Assembly: GCF_001514495.1 (NCBI RefSeq)
Contig: NZ_BCNM01000010.1
Coordinates: forward strand, 62,001-126,000
Direction of reading: 5' to 3'
DNA: 64,000 bases
Source of the DNA: Paenibacillus pabuli NBRC 13638
GTDB taxonomy: Bacteria; Bacillota; Bacilli; Paenibacillales; Paenibacillaceae
Position numbers and translations under genes: made by a program. This document shows positions 8,009-15,990 of this stretch, piece by piece. Under the pieces are notes generated by a model. The model saw only the letters and a program-made list of their open reading frames with translations, had not been told where the DNA came from and searched no databases. Numbering within the stretch: position 1 is the first letter of the stretch; every line of letters begins with the position of its first letter.

Positions 8009-9066
8009 CCGAGATGACGCTTGGACATCCAGAGCACGCCGCTTTTCAGAATACGAGGCACACGTCCCATCATGGACGTTTTGCCCATCAGCCCAAATCC
8101 AGCCTTCTTGCCGAGTGCACCCAGTGTGCCACGAAGCTTGAGTGGCTGCGGATTGGGCTTTTCACCTTTCCAGAGGGCATGCTGAATATGGGCGATTTGT
8201 TCACCCTGTACTTCGGCAGCTTGACCGCTTGGTGCATAGGGCACGCTTGCACAGTCACCTACGACATAAACATCGGTATATTCGGGAATTTGATAATATT
8301 CGTTCAGGACGACACGACCTTGTGGGTCTTTGGTAACATCGAGATCCTGTACGACTTTTACGGGCTGGATTCCGGCAGTCCATACCACCGCATCCGTCAG
8401 AATTTCCTCATCCCGGTTGAAGATGGCATTCGGTTCAAGTCGGGAAATGGCGATATGTCCGCGTGTCTCGACCTGATGTTCACTGAACCATTCATGTACG
8501 TAAGCAGATAGACGTTGTGGAAATGCGGATAATACACGTTCACCACGGTCCAGGATACTGATATTGAGATCCGGTCTGCTCTCACGAAGTTCTGCAGCGA
8601 TCTCGACGCCGCTCAATCCACCGCCGACGATATGCACATGACCATAGGCTTTGACTTCGTTAAGACGGAGGTAAGTTTCCCGTGTTTTACTGAAGCTTTG
8701 AATTGTACAGCTATATTCTTCGGCTCCGGGTGTATTGTGGAACCGGTCTGTACATCCAAGTCCAATCACAAGCTTGTCATATTCAAGTGGGTCCTGGCCC
8801 TCGAATTCAATCTGACGCTGTTCCAGATCGATCGAAGTTACTTCTCCGTAACGATAAGTGACTCTGTCACTGACGGGAAATTGGATACGCAGGTCATAAT
8901 CGGATACGGTCCCTGCTGCCAGTGCGTAATACTCAGTTTTCAATCCTTGGAAGGGACTGCGGTCCACCAACACGATTTGTGTATCTGACGGGATCTTGCC
9001 TTCCAAAAGTTCTTTGATAATGGTGAGGCCACCGTAGCCGCCTCCCAGAATGACAAAATTTTTCAT
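8005..9066 (-). CDS. FAD-dependent NAD(P)H dehydrogenase-like protein (YutJ-like)
   Basis: The 353-aa protein belongs to the pyridine nucleotide-disulfide reductase/NDH-2 superfamily. An N-terminal FAD-binding GGGYGG motif lies at residues about 6-11. A second Rossmann motif, GGGLSGVE (about 158-165), binds NAD(P)H. A C-terminal VVGDCA segment contacts FAD. No redox-active CxxC pair is seen, consistent with NDH-2 rather than disulfide reductases. B. subtilis YutJ has this context. ATG at 9066 follows AAGGAAG. The electron acceptor is unknown; menaquinone is plausible. A separate, more canonical ndh is at 23641. Confidence 0.85.
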   Translation of the reverse strand: MKNFVILGGGYGGLTIIKELLEGKIPSDTQIVLVDRSPFQGLKTEYYALAAGTVSDYDLRIQFPVSDRVTYRYGEVTSIDLEQRQIEFEGQDPLEYDKLVIGLGCTDRFHNTPGAEEYSCTIQSFSKTRETYLRLNEVKAYGHVHIVGGGLSGVEIAAELRESRPDLNISILDRGERVLSAFPQRLSAYVHEWFSEHQVETRGHIAISRLEPNAIFNRDEEILTDAVVWTAGIQPVKVVQDLDVTKDPQGRVVLNEYYQIPEYTDVYVVGDCASVPYAPSGQAAEVQGEQIAHIQHALWKGEKPNPQPLKLRGTLGALGKKAGFGLMGKTSMMGRVPRILKSGVLWMSKRHLG

Positions 9067-9117
9067 GACTCGGCTTCCTTTCTGCATCAGTCCCGCGTGA
9101 ACGGGGCTGTAACCTGT

Positions 9118-9158
9118 GGAGCAGCTATGCAATAACATAACATAGCTGCTCCTTTTTT
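9118..9158. other. Perfect 12-bp hairpin upstream of the yutJ-like gene
   Basis: GGAGCAGCTATG (9118-9129) pairs exactly with CATAGCTGCTCC (9141-9152). On the plus strand TTTTTT follows, so it looks like a plus-strand terminator. In the minus-strand leader it contains an AGGAG plus ATG pair opening an 18-codon upstream ORF. Confidence 0.6.
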
Positions 9159-9289
9159 AAATGTAGATTTGAATTAATTGAAAATAAGCATTTAAAATTA
9201 CAGATATGTTTGAGTAATGTGCACCATTCCATGCCAAACGATTCCGATTAGAATGAAAATCGCCTATAGGAATGATGCTCATGCATTAG

Positions 9290-10396
9290 CTATTCGTACA
9301 CTTGGATTTCATTGTAGAACGTATCACGTTCCACAGGAATGCGTCCAGCACCCTTAATTAACCATATAAGCTCTTTGCGTGTGAGTCCTTCAGGCGTAAG
9401 TGCACCTGCTGCATGACTGATTCGTTCGCGAACGATCGTGCCGTGTGCATCCGAAGCACCGAATCCGAGGGCGACTTGAGTCAGCTGTGGACCGATGTTG
9501 ATGAAATAGGCTTTGATATGATCGATGTTGTCCAGCATCAGACGACTGATTGCAATGGTTTTGAGATCCTCGTACGCTGAGTTACGACGCATGATGCTGG
9601 CATTTTTGCTTTTTGGCTGCATGGAAAGCGGGATAAAGACCATGAAACCGTTGGTTTCATCCTGCAGTTCACGAATCTGTACCATATGATTTACGCGGTC
9701 TTCATAGGATTCAATGGATCCATAAAGCATGGTGGTATGCGTGCGCATGCCCAGGTGATGAGCAGTACGGTGCACCTCCAGATAGCGATCCACGTTTGCT
9801 TTGTCTACACGCATTTTTTTGCGATATTCATCAGACAAGATCTCGGCGCCGCCGCCAGTCAGTGATTTCAGACCCGCTTTTTGCAATTCCTGAAGTACTT
9901 CCTTGATACTCAGTCCGCTGATGCGGGTGAAAAAATCAATCTCGGCTGCCGTATAAGCCTTCAGCGTAACGTCAGGATATTTCTCGTTTAAAGCACGCAG
10001 GGAATCGACATAATATTGAAAAGGAACATGATTATTATGTCCACCTACAATATGGAACTCTCGTACGCCTGGGTGAATATGCTGTTCAACGTAATCAATC
10101 ATTTCCTGACCGGACAATGTGTAAGAACCATCTTCGCCCTGATCTTTGCGGAAATTACAGAAAGCACAGTGGGCTTCGCATACGTTGGTAAAATACAGGC
10201 TCATATTTTCAATAAAATATACTTTCTTGCCATTCTTCCGCAGGTTGGCCTCATTGGCCAGTTGGCCCAAAGTCAGCAGATCATCCGTTTCATACAGATA
10301 AACGCCGTCTTCTACGCTCAGCCTTACGCCGTTCTGCACTTTCTCCACGATTTCAGCCATTCTTTTGTCTGTGAACGGTGTTACCAATGTAGACAT
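9290..10396 (-). CDS. mqnE: Aminofutalosine synthase MqnE (radical SAM)
   Basis: This enzyme of the futalosine route to menaquinone joins the product of MqnA to SAM-derived adenosine. The radical-SAM cluster motif CEAHCAFC (CX3CX2C, about residues 78-85) is followed by typical VGGHNNHVPFQYY, and by GASDAHGT and HAAGALTPEG near the C-terminus. The length of 368 aa is normal for MqnE. ATG at 10396 has CAGGAGGG upstream. No other futalosine-pathway gene is in the window, so the rest must lie elsewhere. Menaquinone supply fits the ndh and sdh genes found here. MqnC is the nearest alternative, but the motif context favours MqnE. Confidence 0.92.
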   Translation of the reverse strand: MSTLVTPFTDKRMAEIVEKVQNGVRLSVEDGVYLYETDDLLTLGQLANEANLRKNGKKVYFIENMSLYFTNVCEAHCAFCNFRKDQGEDGSYTLSGQEMIDYVEQHIHPGVREFHIVGGHNNHVPFQYYVDSLRALNEKYPDVTLKAYTAAEIDFFTRISGLSIKEVLQELQKAGLKSLTGGGAEILSDEYRKKMRVDKANVDRYLEVHRTAHHLGMRTHTTMLYGSIESYEDRVNHMVQIRELQDETNGFMVFIPLSMQPKSKNASIMRRNSAYEDLKTIAISRLMLDNIDHIKAYFINIGPQLTQVALGFGASDAHGTIVRERISHAAGALTPEGLTRKELIWLIKGAGRIPVERDTFYNEIQVYE

Positions 10397-10773
10397 GTTG
10401 TACCCTCCTGTTCTTTGCCGGATTCGAGTTGGCATGTAGGACTTGCTAAAGAACCACATAGAAAAGATGCGGACATCAGCCGCCTCTTATATGAGCTAAC
10501 TCTTCATTACCCGGTGCAGCGTGTGCTGCGTGCGTAAAACTGATTTTTTCATTAAAATGAGTCTTGCGACTCTATATGCATTGGGGACTGATTACAGTCT
10601 CGAAATGTGAAAAAAATTACAACTCCATATATGACCATCACCTGAATAAGTCATGACAAAATATCGACATTTCAAAGCGATCACCTACTCATTATAAACC
10701 TCGTGTCCCGGGGGTTCAATACACTGGGAAGAAAAAGGAGCTGAGGGGGAACGCGGAAACAGGCAAACATGAC

Positions 10774-10802
10774 TTGAGGCCCTTGACGGGGTGGAGTATA
10801 AT
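10774..10802 (+). promoter_or_regulatory. Probable erpA promoter
   Basis: TTGAGG (10774-10779) and TATAAT (10797-10802) are 17 bp apart, followed by AAGGAG before the ATG at 10838. The rest of the 10397-10837 gap shows no gene that I can support. Confidence 0.7.
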
Positions 10803-10837
10803 TTAGGAAGAGTTAATGAAAAGGAGAGTGACCTGGC

Positions 10838-11194
10838 ATGATTAACATCAGCGAAACGGCTGCTGACAGATTGAAAGAAATGCTTGCACAGCAAGAGACA
10901 CCTGGTATGTTCTTGCGTCTTGGCGTAGCACCGGGCGGTTGTACCGGCTTTTCGTACGCCATGGGCTTTGACGATAAAGAATCCGATGATGACCTCTATA
11001 TGGATATTCAGGATATGAAGGTAGTTGTAGAGAAGGAAAACCTGAAATATCTGAATGGCCTTGAAATTGATTTTGAAGAATCCGGCATGTCCGGCGGCTT
11101 TACCATCCATAACCCGAATGCAGTGGCAACATGCGGCTGCGGCTCATCCTTCCGCACGAAGGAAGAAGCGGGCGTACCGGATAAGGATTGTTAA
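10838..11194 (+). CDS. erpA: A-type iron-sulfur carrier (HesB/IscA/ErpA family)
   Basis: The 118-aa A-type carrier shows the LRLGVAPGGCTGFSYAMGF segment with its first cysteine. The C-terminal ATCGCGSSF provides the paired cysteines, so all three conserved Cys ligands are present. It receives and passes on Fe-S clusters in the cytosol. B. subtilis has a related gene (yutM) in the same yut region, which fits the synteny. It has its own promoter and an AAGGAG ribosome site. Immediately downstream lies the decayed mobile-element scar, so this gene marks the left border of an insertion. Confidence 0.92.
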   Translation: MINISETAADRLKEMLAQQETPGMFLRLGVAPGGCTGFSYAMGFDDKESDDDLYMDIQDMKVVVEKENLKYLNGLEIDFEESGMSGGFTIHNPNAVATCGCGSSFRTKEEAGVPDKDC

Positions 11195-11411
11195 TGTGGC
11201 GCGGGTTTGAGCGCATTCGGTAACGGATGACGAGCGCAAGCCTGTGACGGTAGCCTAAACGGTGGGGATCGGATTGCGCAGGTATTTCGGTAGGTTAACA
11301 ACCCCGGACGATGAACGTTATCAACCCTTGAAATGCCTTTTCAGGGTTGTGGATCACGGCCTCTGTGGCGTATTAGTCTCGTACTAACTACGTTGTGGAG
11401 GTCTTTTTGTT

Positions 11412-11648
11412 ATGGCGTTAAAGAAACGAGAACGGCGTGCTCCAGTTGGCGCGCGTCATGTACGTCTATACCCGGAATTTACATTAGAGCAGGCGCTTGA
11501 TTTCGTAATCAGCGCGAAGAAGGTGGAGGGCCTACGGGAAAGGACGCTTACGGATTAAGCAAAGCATTACGGCTATTTCGTTACCTGGCTCCGCGAGTTT
11601 CATCCGAATATTACGGGCTGCGTCTTTTGTTGTTTATATATAGTATAA
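11412..11648 (+). pseudogene. Tyrosine recombinase/integrase N-terminal fragment, nonsense-mutated
   Basis: From ATG 11412 (GGAGG 10 nt upstream) the frame reads a basic N-terminus (MALKKRERRAPVGARHVRLY), then FTLEQALDFVISAKKVEGL and RERTLTD. A TAA follows at 11556-11558. The same frame continues as AKHYGYFVTWLREFHPNIT, which is what follows RTLTDY in the SAM-like arm-binding domain of phage integrases. Thus a TAT/TAC tyrosine codon has probably become TAA. After NITG the similarity ends and the frame closes at 11648, so the catalytic domain is deleted. This is a clear remnant; the exact integrase subfamily is not determined. Confidence 0.75.
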
Positions 11649-11702
11649 TTTTCCTGTATATAGTAGAATAGAACTATAAAAACGCAGGGAAGTAGGTACA
11701 TA

Positions 11703-12311
11703 ATGGACGAATTAACTTTATCAGAAAGCAAGCCAAAGCAGCGCGTAAATGTATTAGCTGTAGTTGCGTTGGGGATTTCGGCTTTAGCAGTCGCCGCATC
11801 AATTTATTTATTTGTTCAGAATTCAGAACTATCAAGCAAGACTGATAAGCTTTCCGAACAGATTATGTCACTCACGAAAAAGAATGATGAATTACAAAAA
11901 ACTGCAGACGCGCAAGCAGTTATTAATGAGGAGCAAGATACATATCGAAAACTAACTTTCTTAACGGCGATGGCCCACGATATTGAAGACGGAATTGTTA
12001 CGGATGATTTTGTTGTAAATAAAGTTAGGTTCAGTTGGGGTGATGACGGTAATTTAAGCGATGTTGTTATAGACGTCGAGAATCAGCCTACTCTCGCATT
12101 ATCGTACAAAAGTAAGGGAGCCTACGAACTGTCTGATCGTGAATTACGCGCTAAATCTGACGCAATTATCAAAGCAGTGAGCGACTACTATACTAAATCC
12201 CCTAACGCGCCAGCCTGGAACGATTCCACTTTCGTACAGCTCACGGTCCAAAATTATAACATTGGTGAGTCGACGGGTGGGAAATTTAAGCTCGTAGGTG
12301 AGACTAAGTAA
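11703..12311 (+). CDS. Orphan single-pass membrane protein with coiled coil
   Basis: I do not recognise the family of this 202-aa product. A short cytosolic N-terminus is followed by one hydrophobic span (about residues 16-39). A coiled-coil-like stretch rich in Ser/Lys/Glu heptads (about 42-75, with SKTDKLSEQIMSLTKKNDEL) leads to a predicted extracytoplasmic alpha/beta C-terminal domain. The codon use looks more A+T-rich than in neighbouring housekeeping genes, and it sits inside the decayed mobile region, which suggests acquired DNA. Its frame is intact, unlike its neighbours, so it may still be expressed. A start ATG at 11703 has GGGAAGTAGG upstream. Confidence 0.6.
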   Translation: MDELTLSESKPKQRVNVLAVVALGISALAVAASIYLFVQNSELSSKTDKLSEQIMSLTKKNDELQKTADAQAVINEEQDTYRKLTFLTAMAHDIEDGIVTDDFVVNKVRFSWGDDGNLSDVVIDVENQPTLALSYKSKGAYELSDRELRAKSDAIIKAVSDYYTKSPNAPAWNDSTFVQLTVQNYNIGESTGGKFKLVGETK

Positions 12312-12448
12312 TAGGCGTAAGGAGGTCCCGCGCAATGATTGACGTAGTCTTCTAAGTTTCTTATTTGAATCTGTAGGTCTAAAAGGAGACGGGTTTCAAA
12401 AAAACAGAACAGCAAATTACTGAGAATGAAAAACAAATTGCTAACTTA

Positions 12449-12476
12449 GCGGACTCACCCGTTGAGTTGGCTTTTT
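12449..12476 (+). terminator. Terminator inside the mobile-element scar
   Basis: GCGGACTCA pairs with TGAGTTGGC with one mismatch and one wobble, followed by TTTTT. It would end transcripts from the 11703 gene. Confidence 0.6.
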
Positions 12477-12637
12477 CACTTTTCTATCAACTTATCACCT
12501 CTGCCTCGTACCCCGTTAGGAAAACCAACATCTATCAGCCGCGTAAGCCCATCCGGATACGTTCCCCTCACTGAAGCCCTAACGCGCTGATTCCACGGTA
12601 AATTCACGCAAAAAAGAGCCGCTAATCATGTGGCCTC

Positions 12638-12748
12638 CTAGTCTTTTTCTATTACGATAAGCTCCGATATGTCGTCGATCTCAAGCGCGTCAGCTATTTT
12701 GATCAACGTCATAATATTGACCTTTTCGCGGATATTCCTAGACACTAC
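12638..12748 (-). pseudogene. Xre-type HTH repressor C-terminal stub
   Basis: On the minus strand an open stretch ends in a TAG at 12638. It reads VSRNIREKVNIMTLIKIADA followed by LEIDDISELIVIEKD. The segment TLIKIADALEI is the characteristic last helix of HTH_3/Xre domains. The N-terminal helices, including a start codon and ribosome site, are missing; an in-frame TGA lies upstream. A phage-type immunity repressor remnant is the simplest reading. The intervening frame upstream does not resemble the family. Confidence 0.55.
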
Positions 12749-12810
12749 AGGCAATACAGTGAAAGAGCGCGTGATGGTGTAGTATAATCACAGACCTTAG
12801 GTCATACCTA

Positions 12811-12846
12811 GGACCCCTTTTCATCTTTTGGGATGACAGGGGTTTA
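12811..12846 (+). terminator. Hairpin ahead of the NAD(P)-binding gene
   Basis: ACCCC...CATC pairs with GATG...GGGGT and is followed by TTT. It is a weak terminator-like structure that may shield the downstream promoter. Confidence 0.4.
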
Positions 12847-12855
12847 TCGTGATAG

Positions 12856-12889
12856 TTGACAAGATATATTGTAACCATTATAGTTACAA
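12856..12889 (+). promoter_or_regulatory. Promoter with palindromic operator over the -10
   Basis: The -35 TTGACA (12856-12861) and -10 TATAGT (12879-12884) are 17 bp apart. TTGTAAC (12869-12875) and GTTACAA (12883-12889) form a perfect inverted repeat with a 7-bp spacer that covers the -10. This is the arrangement expected of a repressor operator, for example of a MarR/HxlR- or Rrf2-type redox sensor; no such regulator gene is adjacent. Confidence 0.75.
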
Positions 12890-12928
12890 CATAGAGTTTG
12901 AATTTACAAATCAAAGGAGAGATTAGAG

Positions 12929-13570
12929 ATGAAGATTGGCATTATTGGTGCAACAGGTAAAGCGGGACAGTTGATCTTGAAAGAAGCTGCGGACAGAGGA
13001 CATGAGGTTACAGCCATCGTTCGAAATGCATCCAAAGTGGAGGATAAGAGCCTGAATGTGCTCGAGAAAGATGTATTCGACCTTACAGGTGAAGATGTCA
13101 AATCATTCGACGTAATCGTCAATGCGTTCGGTGCACCAGCAGGTAAAGAAAACCTGCATGTTGAAGTGGGGCAAGCCCTGATCAAGGTCCTGAAGGATGC
13201 GCCTAATACGCGTCTGATCGTTGTTGGTGGAGCAGGCAGTCTGTTCACGGATGAAACGCAAACCTTGCGCCTGGTGGACTCCCCAGGATTCCCTGATGCA
13301 TACAAAGCAACAGCAACTAACCAAGGTAAAAATCTGCAGGATCTGCAAGCATCCTCCGGCATTCAATGGACGTTCCTGAGCCCGGCTGGCTTCTTTAACC
13401 CGGAAGGTACTCGCACTGGCCAATACCAGTCAGGCAATGACGTCATTATGGTCAACAGTGAAGGCAACAGCTATATTAGCTATGCTGATTATGCCATTGC
13501 TTTGGTGGATGAGATTGAGAACCCGCAGCACCAAAATAAACGCTTTACCGTTGTTGGCGAAGCAAAGTAA
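12929..13570 (+). CDS. NAD(P)H-binding oxidoreductase (NmrA-like/atypical SDR)
   Basis: The 213-aa product begins MKIGIIGATGKAGQLIL, whose GATGKAG is the dinucleotide-binding motif of atypical SDRs of the NAD(P)H-binding (NmrA-like) type. VNAFGAP and VVGGAGSL continue the Rossmann pattern. It resembles B. subtilis YwnB-type proteins. Members are often induced by quinones or aldehydes. The operator-covered promoter immediately upstream suggests stress-inducible expression. A strong terminator follows at 13597. The substrate is unknown. AAAGGAGA precedes the ATG. Confidence 0.85.
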   Translation: MKIGIIGATGKAGQLILKEAADRGHEVTAIVRNASKVEDKSLNVLEKDVFDLTGEDVKSFDVIVNAFGAPAGKENLHVEVGQALIKVLKDAPNTRLIVVGGAGSLFTDETQTLRLVDSPGFPDAYKATATNQGKNLQDLQASSGIQWTFLSPAGFFNPEGTRTGQYQSGNDVIMVNSEGNSYISYADYAIALVDEIENPQHQNKRFTVVGEAK

Positions 13571-13596
13571 TTGCTCTTAACATAATATAGACAAAT

Positions 13597-13633
13597 AAAC
13601 GGCCGCTAATCTTATGGGATTAGCGGCCGTTTT
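13597..13633 (+). terminator. Intrinsic terminator
   Basis: AAACGGCCGCTAATC pairs with GATTAGCGGCCGTTT, a near-perfect 15-bp stem ending in T's. It closes the NAD(P)H-binding gene. Confidence 0.92.
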
Positions 13634-13693
13634 GTAATGGCGTTATGAGTTGTGTTGCATAATCCGGGATATGCTGGACATAGCCTACGTGAC

Positions 13694-14194
13694 TTAATGA
13701 GGTGCAGCGTCATGTGTAATCGTGTTATCTATGGATTCCGCCGAATCCATACTTTCAGCACCATCCATGACCTCAACAAGTCCTACAGCTAACGTCGTGA
13801 CGGCCGCAGCGGCAACCAGATGTTTTGCCCCAAGTTTTACTCTCTCCATATCTTCTTCTTGCAAACCAACGACAACATCTTTACCACCTGTATACACATA
13901 CTTTGCGGATACTACAACACCTTTAGCTGTATTGGTAACAGCGCCTCCGATATCGGCAAGTCCTGCGTCTAATGTTGCATCGTCTTTTCTGATCATCCCA
14001 CTGGCCATGTCATATGTTCCGCTAGCAAGTTGTCCTACGGTTTTCCCTGTGTTAATCGTAGCTTTCTCTACGCCATCACCAATTTCTTTAATGAATGGGC
14101 TTCCTGCAAGTTCACCAGCCACTCGGACGGTACCACCCAGAACTTTACCGGTAACTTCTCCAGCAAACTGGCCGAGTTCTTTTAAAAATCCCAT
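13694..14194 (-). CDS. Glycine-rich conserved protein of unknown function
   Basis: The protein has about 166 aa from the ATG at 14194, which has AAGGTGGGG upstream. The sequence is unusually rich in Gly, Ala, Thr and Val and shows spaced amphipathic repeats (GKTVGQLASGTYDMASG, LADIGGAVTNTAKGVVVSAK). A hydrophobic AAAAVTTLAVGLVEVMDG patch lies near the C-terminus, followed by an acidic Ser/Asp tail. I recall similar uncharacterised proteins in Bacillus and Paenibacillus but cannot name the family. No signal peptide is visible. It might associate with membranes. It is monocistronic. Confidence 0.65.
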   Translation of the reverse strand: MGFLKELGQFAGEVTGKVLGGTVRVAGELAGSPFIKEIGDGVEKATINTGKTVGQLASGTYDMASGMIRKDDATLDAGLADIGGAVTNTAKGVVVSAKYVYTGGKDVVVGLQEEDMERVKLGAKHLVAAAAVTTLAVGLVEVMDGAESMDSAESIDNTITHDAAPH

Positions 14195-14393
14195 ACGTTT
14201 CCCCACCTTCTGGAATAAGGTCATGCATGTGCTGCCTGAATCTTATCTTATTACCTTATTATATTGGTGTATAAGCGAATATACTATTTACGTCCAAGTT
14301 CATCTTAGCGTTCCAAATTAACAAGATACCAATCCAACGAATCGATCTAACTAAACTAACTAACCGCTTTAGCCTAGCTTACTCCAACTCCCC

Positions 14394-14430
14394 AAAAAGG
14401 CGCTGCTCCGGAATTGGAGCAGCGCCTTTT
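14394..14430 (-). terminator. Bidirectional terminator below the galactanase
   Basis: AAAAGGCGCTGCTCC pairs with GGAGCAGCGCCTTTT (15 bp, 6-nt loop), flanked by A and T runs on both sides. It can end the galactanase transcript on the minus strand. Confidence 0.88.
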
Positions 14431-14483
14431 CCCTTACCCAACCGTGTGACTTAACACGTTTTGAAGTGTCTAATAAGCAGCCG

Positions 14484-14620
14484 ACGTAGTGGAGGGGACG
14501 GAATCGATTCTGAAGAAGCAAAGCGTTCGCGTTTGTCAGCGGATTTTCCCCGCAAATGGGGGAATTCAAAAAATCCGGGGACAACCAGCGATCGAAAGAA
14601 CGATCCGTACCCGTAACGGC
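14484..14620. repeat. Dispersed repeat, diverged copy A
   Basis: The stretch containing GAAGCAAAGCGTTCGCG, GGATTTTCCCCGCAAATGGG, AAAAAATCCGGGGACAAC and CAGCGATCG matches the copies at 45801 and 55566 in order. It lacks their central AGCTTTC/GAAAGCT hairpin. It lies between the galactanase stop and its terminator. Confidence 0.7.
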
Positions 14621-14652
14621 CTCCTGCTGCTCATCAGCCACTTTTCCCGTGT

Positions 14653-15702
14653 TTAGTCAACAAATCCTTCCAAGATCACCGTGGGCATCATATTGGACTG
14701 CCATGCGCCTTTGCCGTAGCCGCCGTTGTACCCTGGTGTTGCCTGAGGTTCCCAGTAGAATACACCTTTACCTTTGCCGTTTGGCAGATTGCGAATCTGG
14801 TTTTTCATCGCCGCCACAAAGCTTTTGCCAGCCGCTGCCTGGTTATTGTCCATGCCGATTTCGGATATGATGATCTCTTTGCCATACCGGTTAATTAAAT
14901 CCTTGGCATTGTTTACCGTATTCGTAACTGCCGTATTCCAACCGGAAGCGGAAGGGTAGAGGGACATGGCAATCATGTCAAAGTTGGCACCGTTATTGAT
15001 CAGCCCACCAATATTCCATACATAGAGTGCGTTATCATCTCCACCGGCGAGGTGTACAATGGTTTTGGTGTTGGTGCTGATGGACTTCACGGCATTATGG
15101 CCTGTGTTCACCAGCCACGCATAGTTTTTCATGTTGGTGGACGCTTTGCCATCTTCCCATAACATGCCGTTACTTGTTTCATTCCCGATTTGTACCCAAT
15201 CCGGAGTTACACCTTTACTCTGCATGGCGGTCATGACTTCACGTGTGTAATTCCACACAGCATCCATCAGCTGCTGGAACGTATAGTTTTTCCAGGCCGC
15301 AGGTTTGGTTTGTTGACCCGGGTCAGCCCAGGAATCGCTGTAATGCAGCGTGAGCATAACACTCATACCTGCATTCTTGGCACGTTGAGCCAGTGCAGCC
15401 GCACGTTCTTTGTTCATGTAACCGTTACCATAATCATTCGAAGGATTAACAAACACACGGATACGAACGGAGTTAATCTGATAATCATTTTTCAGGATAT
15501 CGATAATATCACGCTGTACACCGTTTTTGTCTTTCCATTTGTAACCTTGCGCTTCCATTCCGGGAACCCAACTGATATCGGCTCCTTTGGCGAAGCTGGG
15601 TGCTGCACTGGCATGCTGGCCAGCAGGCAGCATAATGGAGGTAAATAACAAAACAAAGACCAAAGCAATGGATGTTTTGAAACCCCTTACATTTCTGAGC
15701 AT
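14653..15702 (-). CDS. ganB: Secreted arabinogalactan endo-beta-1,4-galactanase (GH53)
   Basis: This is an extracellular enzyme that cleaves beta-1,4-galactan side chains of pectin (type I arabinogalactan). A signal peptide (about residues 1-33, ending HASAAPS) is followed by KGADISWVPGMEAQGYKWKD, typical of GH53. The acid/base Glu is in WVQIGNETSNGMLW and the nucleophile Glu in EIIISEIGMD. The closing GVFYWEPQ...GYNGGYG...W is also family-typical. About 349 aa is a single catalytic domain without a binding module. ATG at 15702 has GAGGAGG 9 nt upstream. It is monocistronic, and a TATAAT sits at 15743-15748 on the minus strand. It suits a plant-associated lifestyle. Confidence 0.94.
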   Translation of the reverse strand: MLRNVRGFKTSIALVFVLLFTSIMLPAGQHASAAPSFAKGADISWVPGMEAQGYKWKDKNGVQRDIIDILKNDYQINSVRIRVFVNPSNDYGNGYMNKERAAALAQRAKNAGMSVMLTLHYSDSWADPGQQTKPAAWKNYTFQQLMDAVWNYTREVMTAMQSKGVTPDWVQIGNETSNGMLWEDGKASTNMKNYAWLVNTGHNAVKSISTNTKTIVHLAGGDDNALYVWNIGGLINNGANFDMIAMSLYPSASGWNTAVTNTVNNAKDLINRYGKEIIISEIGMDNNQAAAGKSFVAAMKNQIRNLPNGKGKGVFYWEPQATPGYNGGYGKGAWQSNMMPTVILEGFVD

Positions 15703-15822
15703 TACAATATGCCTCCTCGAAAATTGAGTTAGTTGCATCCTCATTATATCGGGCATCGTTTGCTCAACTACAGGGTCCTTTTCCAATATTTTGGTTGTTT
15801 TTTTAACCACTCCCGGAAAAAA

Positions 15823-15990
15823 GACAAAACAAAAAGCCGTCCGAAGACGGCTTTTCTACCCGTGGCGCTTTTTGAAACCTTGATCCGTATCCCGCGCCTC
15901 CACCAGACTCATTTAATTTGAGCTAGTGGATCGGGTAAGGGACACGTTCAACATGTCATTAGAAATGTTGACGCACCTCCTTTCCTTGTG
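15823..15990 (-). ncRNA. Unassigned short transcript or leader ending in an intrinsic terminator
   Basis: On the minus strand a TATACT (16001-15996) is followed by a perfect AAAGGAGGTG (about 15983-15974). Two abutting tiny reading frames come next. The first has an ATT or ATG start (SNDMLNVSLTRSTSSN). The second (MSLVEARDTDQGFKKRHG) begins at the ATG touching the first stop (TAAATG). A terminator closes the unit: AAAGCCGTC/GACGGCTTT with a TTCG-type tetraloop and a T-run at 15823-15855. It matches no riboswitch class I know. It may be a standalone sRNA or micro-operon, or an attenuator ahead of the galactanase. Confidence 0.45.

Larger units (their letters stand above)
11195..12855. mobile_element. 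Decayed prophage/integrative-element scar
   Basis: Between erpA and the NAD(P)-binding gene lies a region with only gene remnants. It contains a tyrosine-integrase N-terminus with an in-frame stop, an orphan membrane protein, and an Xre-repressor C-terminus in reverse orientation. An inverted repeat (AACCCTTGAAA at 11323-11333 with TTTTCAGGGTT at 11338-11348) precedes the integrase remnant. I could not identify attachment-site direct repeats by eye. No structural phage gene survives. Confidence 0.6.

Noticed and set aside
12476..12607. 43-codon GTG-started minus-strand ORF, and an overlapping plus-strand frame without a start codon (about 12375-12574), in the mobile-element scar
   Set aside because: Both show coding-like stretches but have no convincing ribosome site or start, overlap each other, and match no family I know. 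They may be gene fragments, but I cannot support either.
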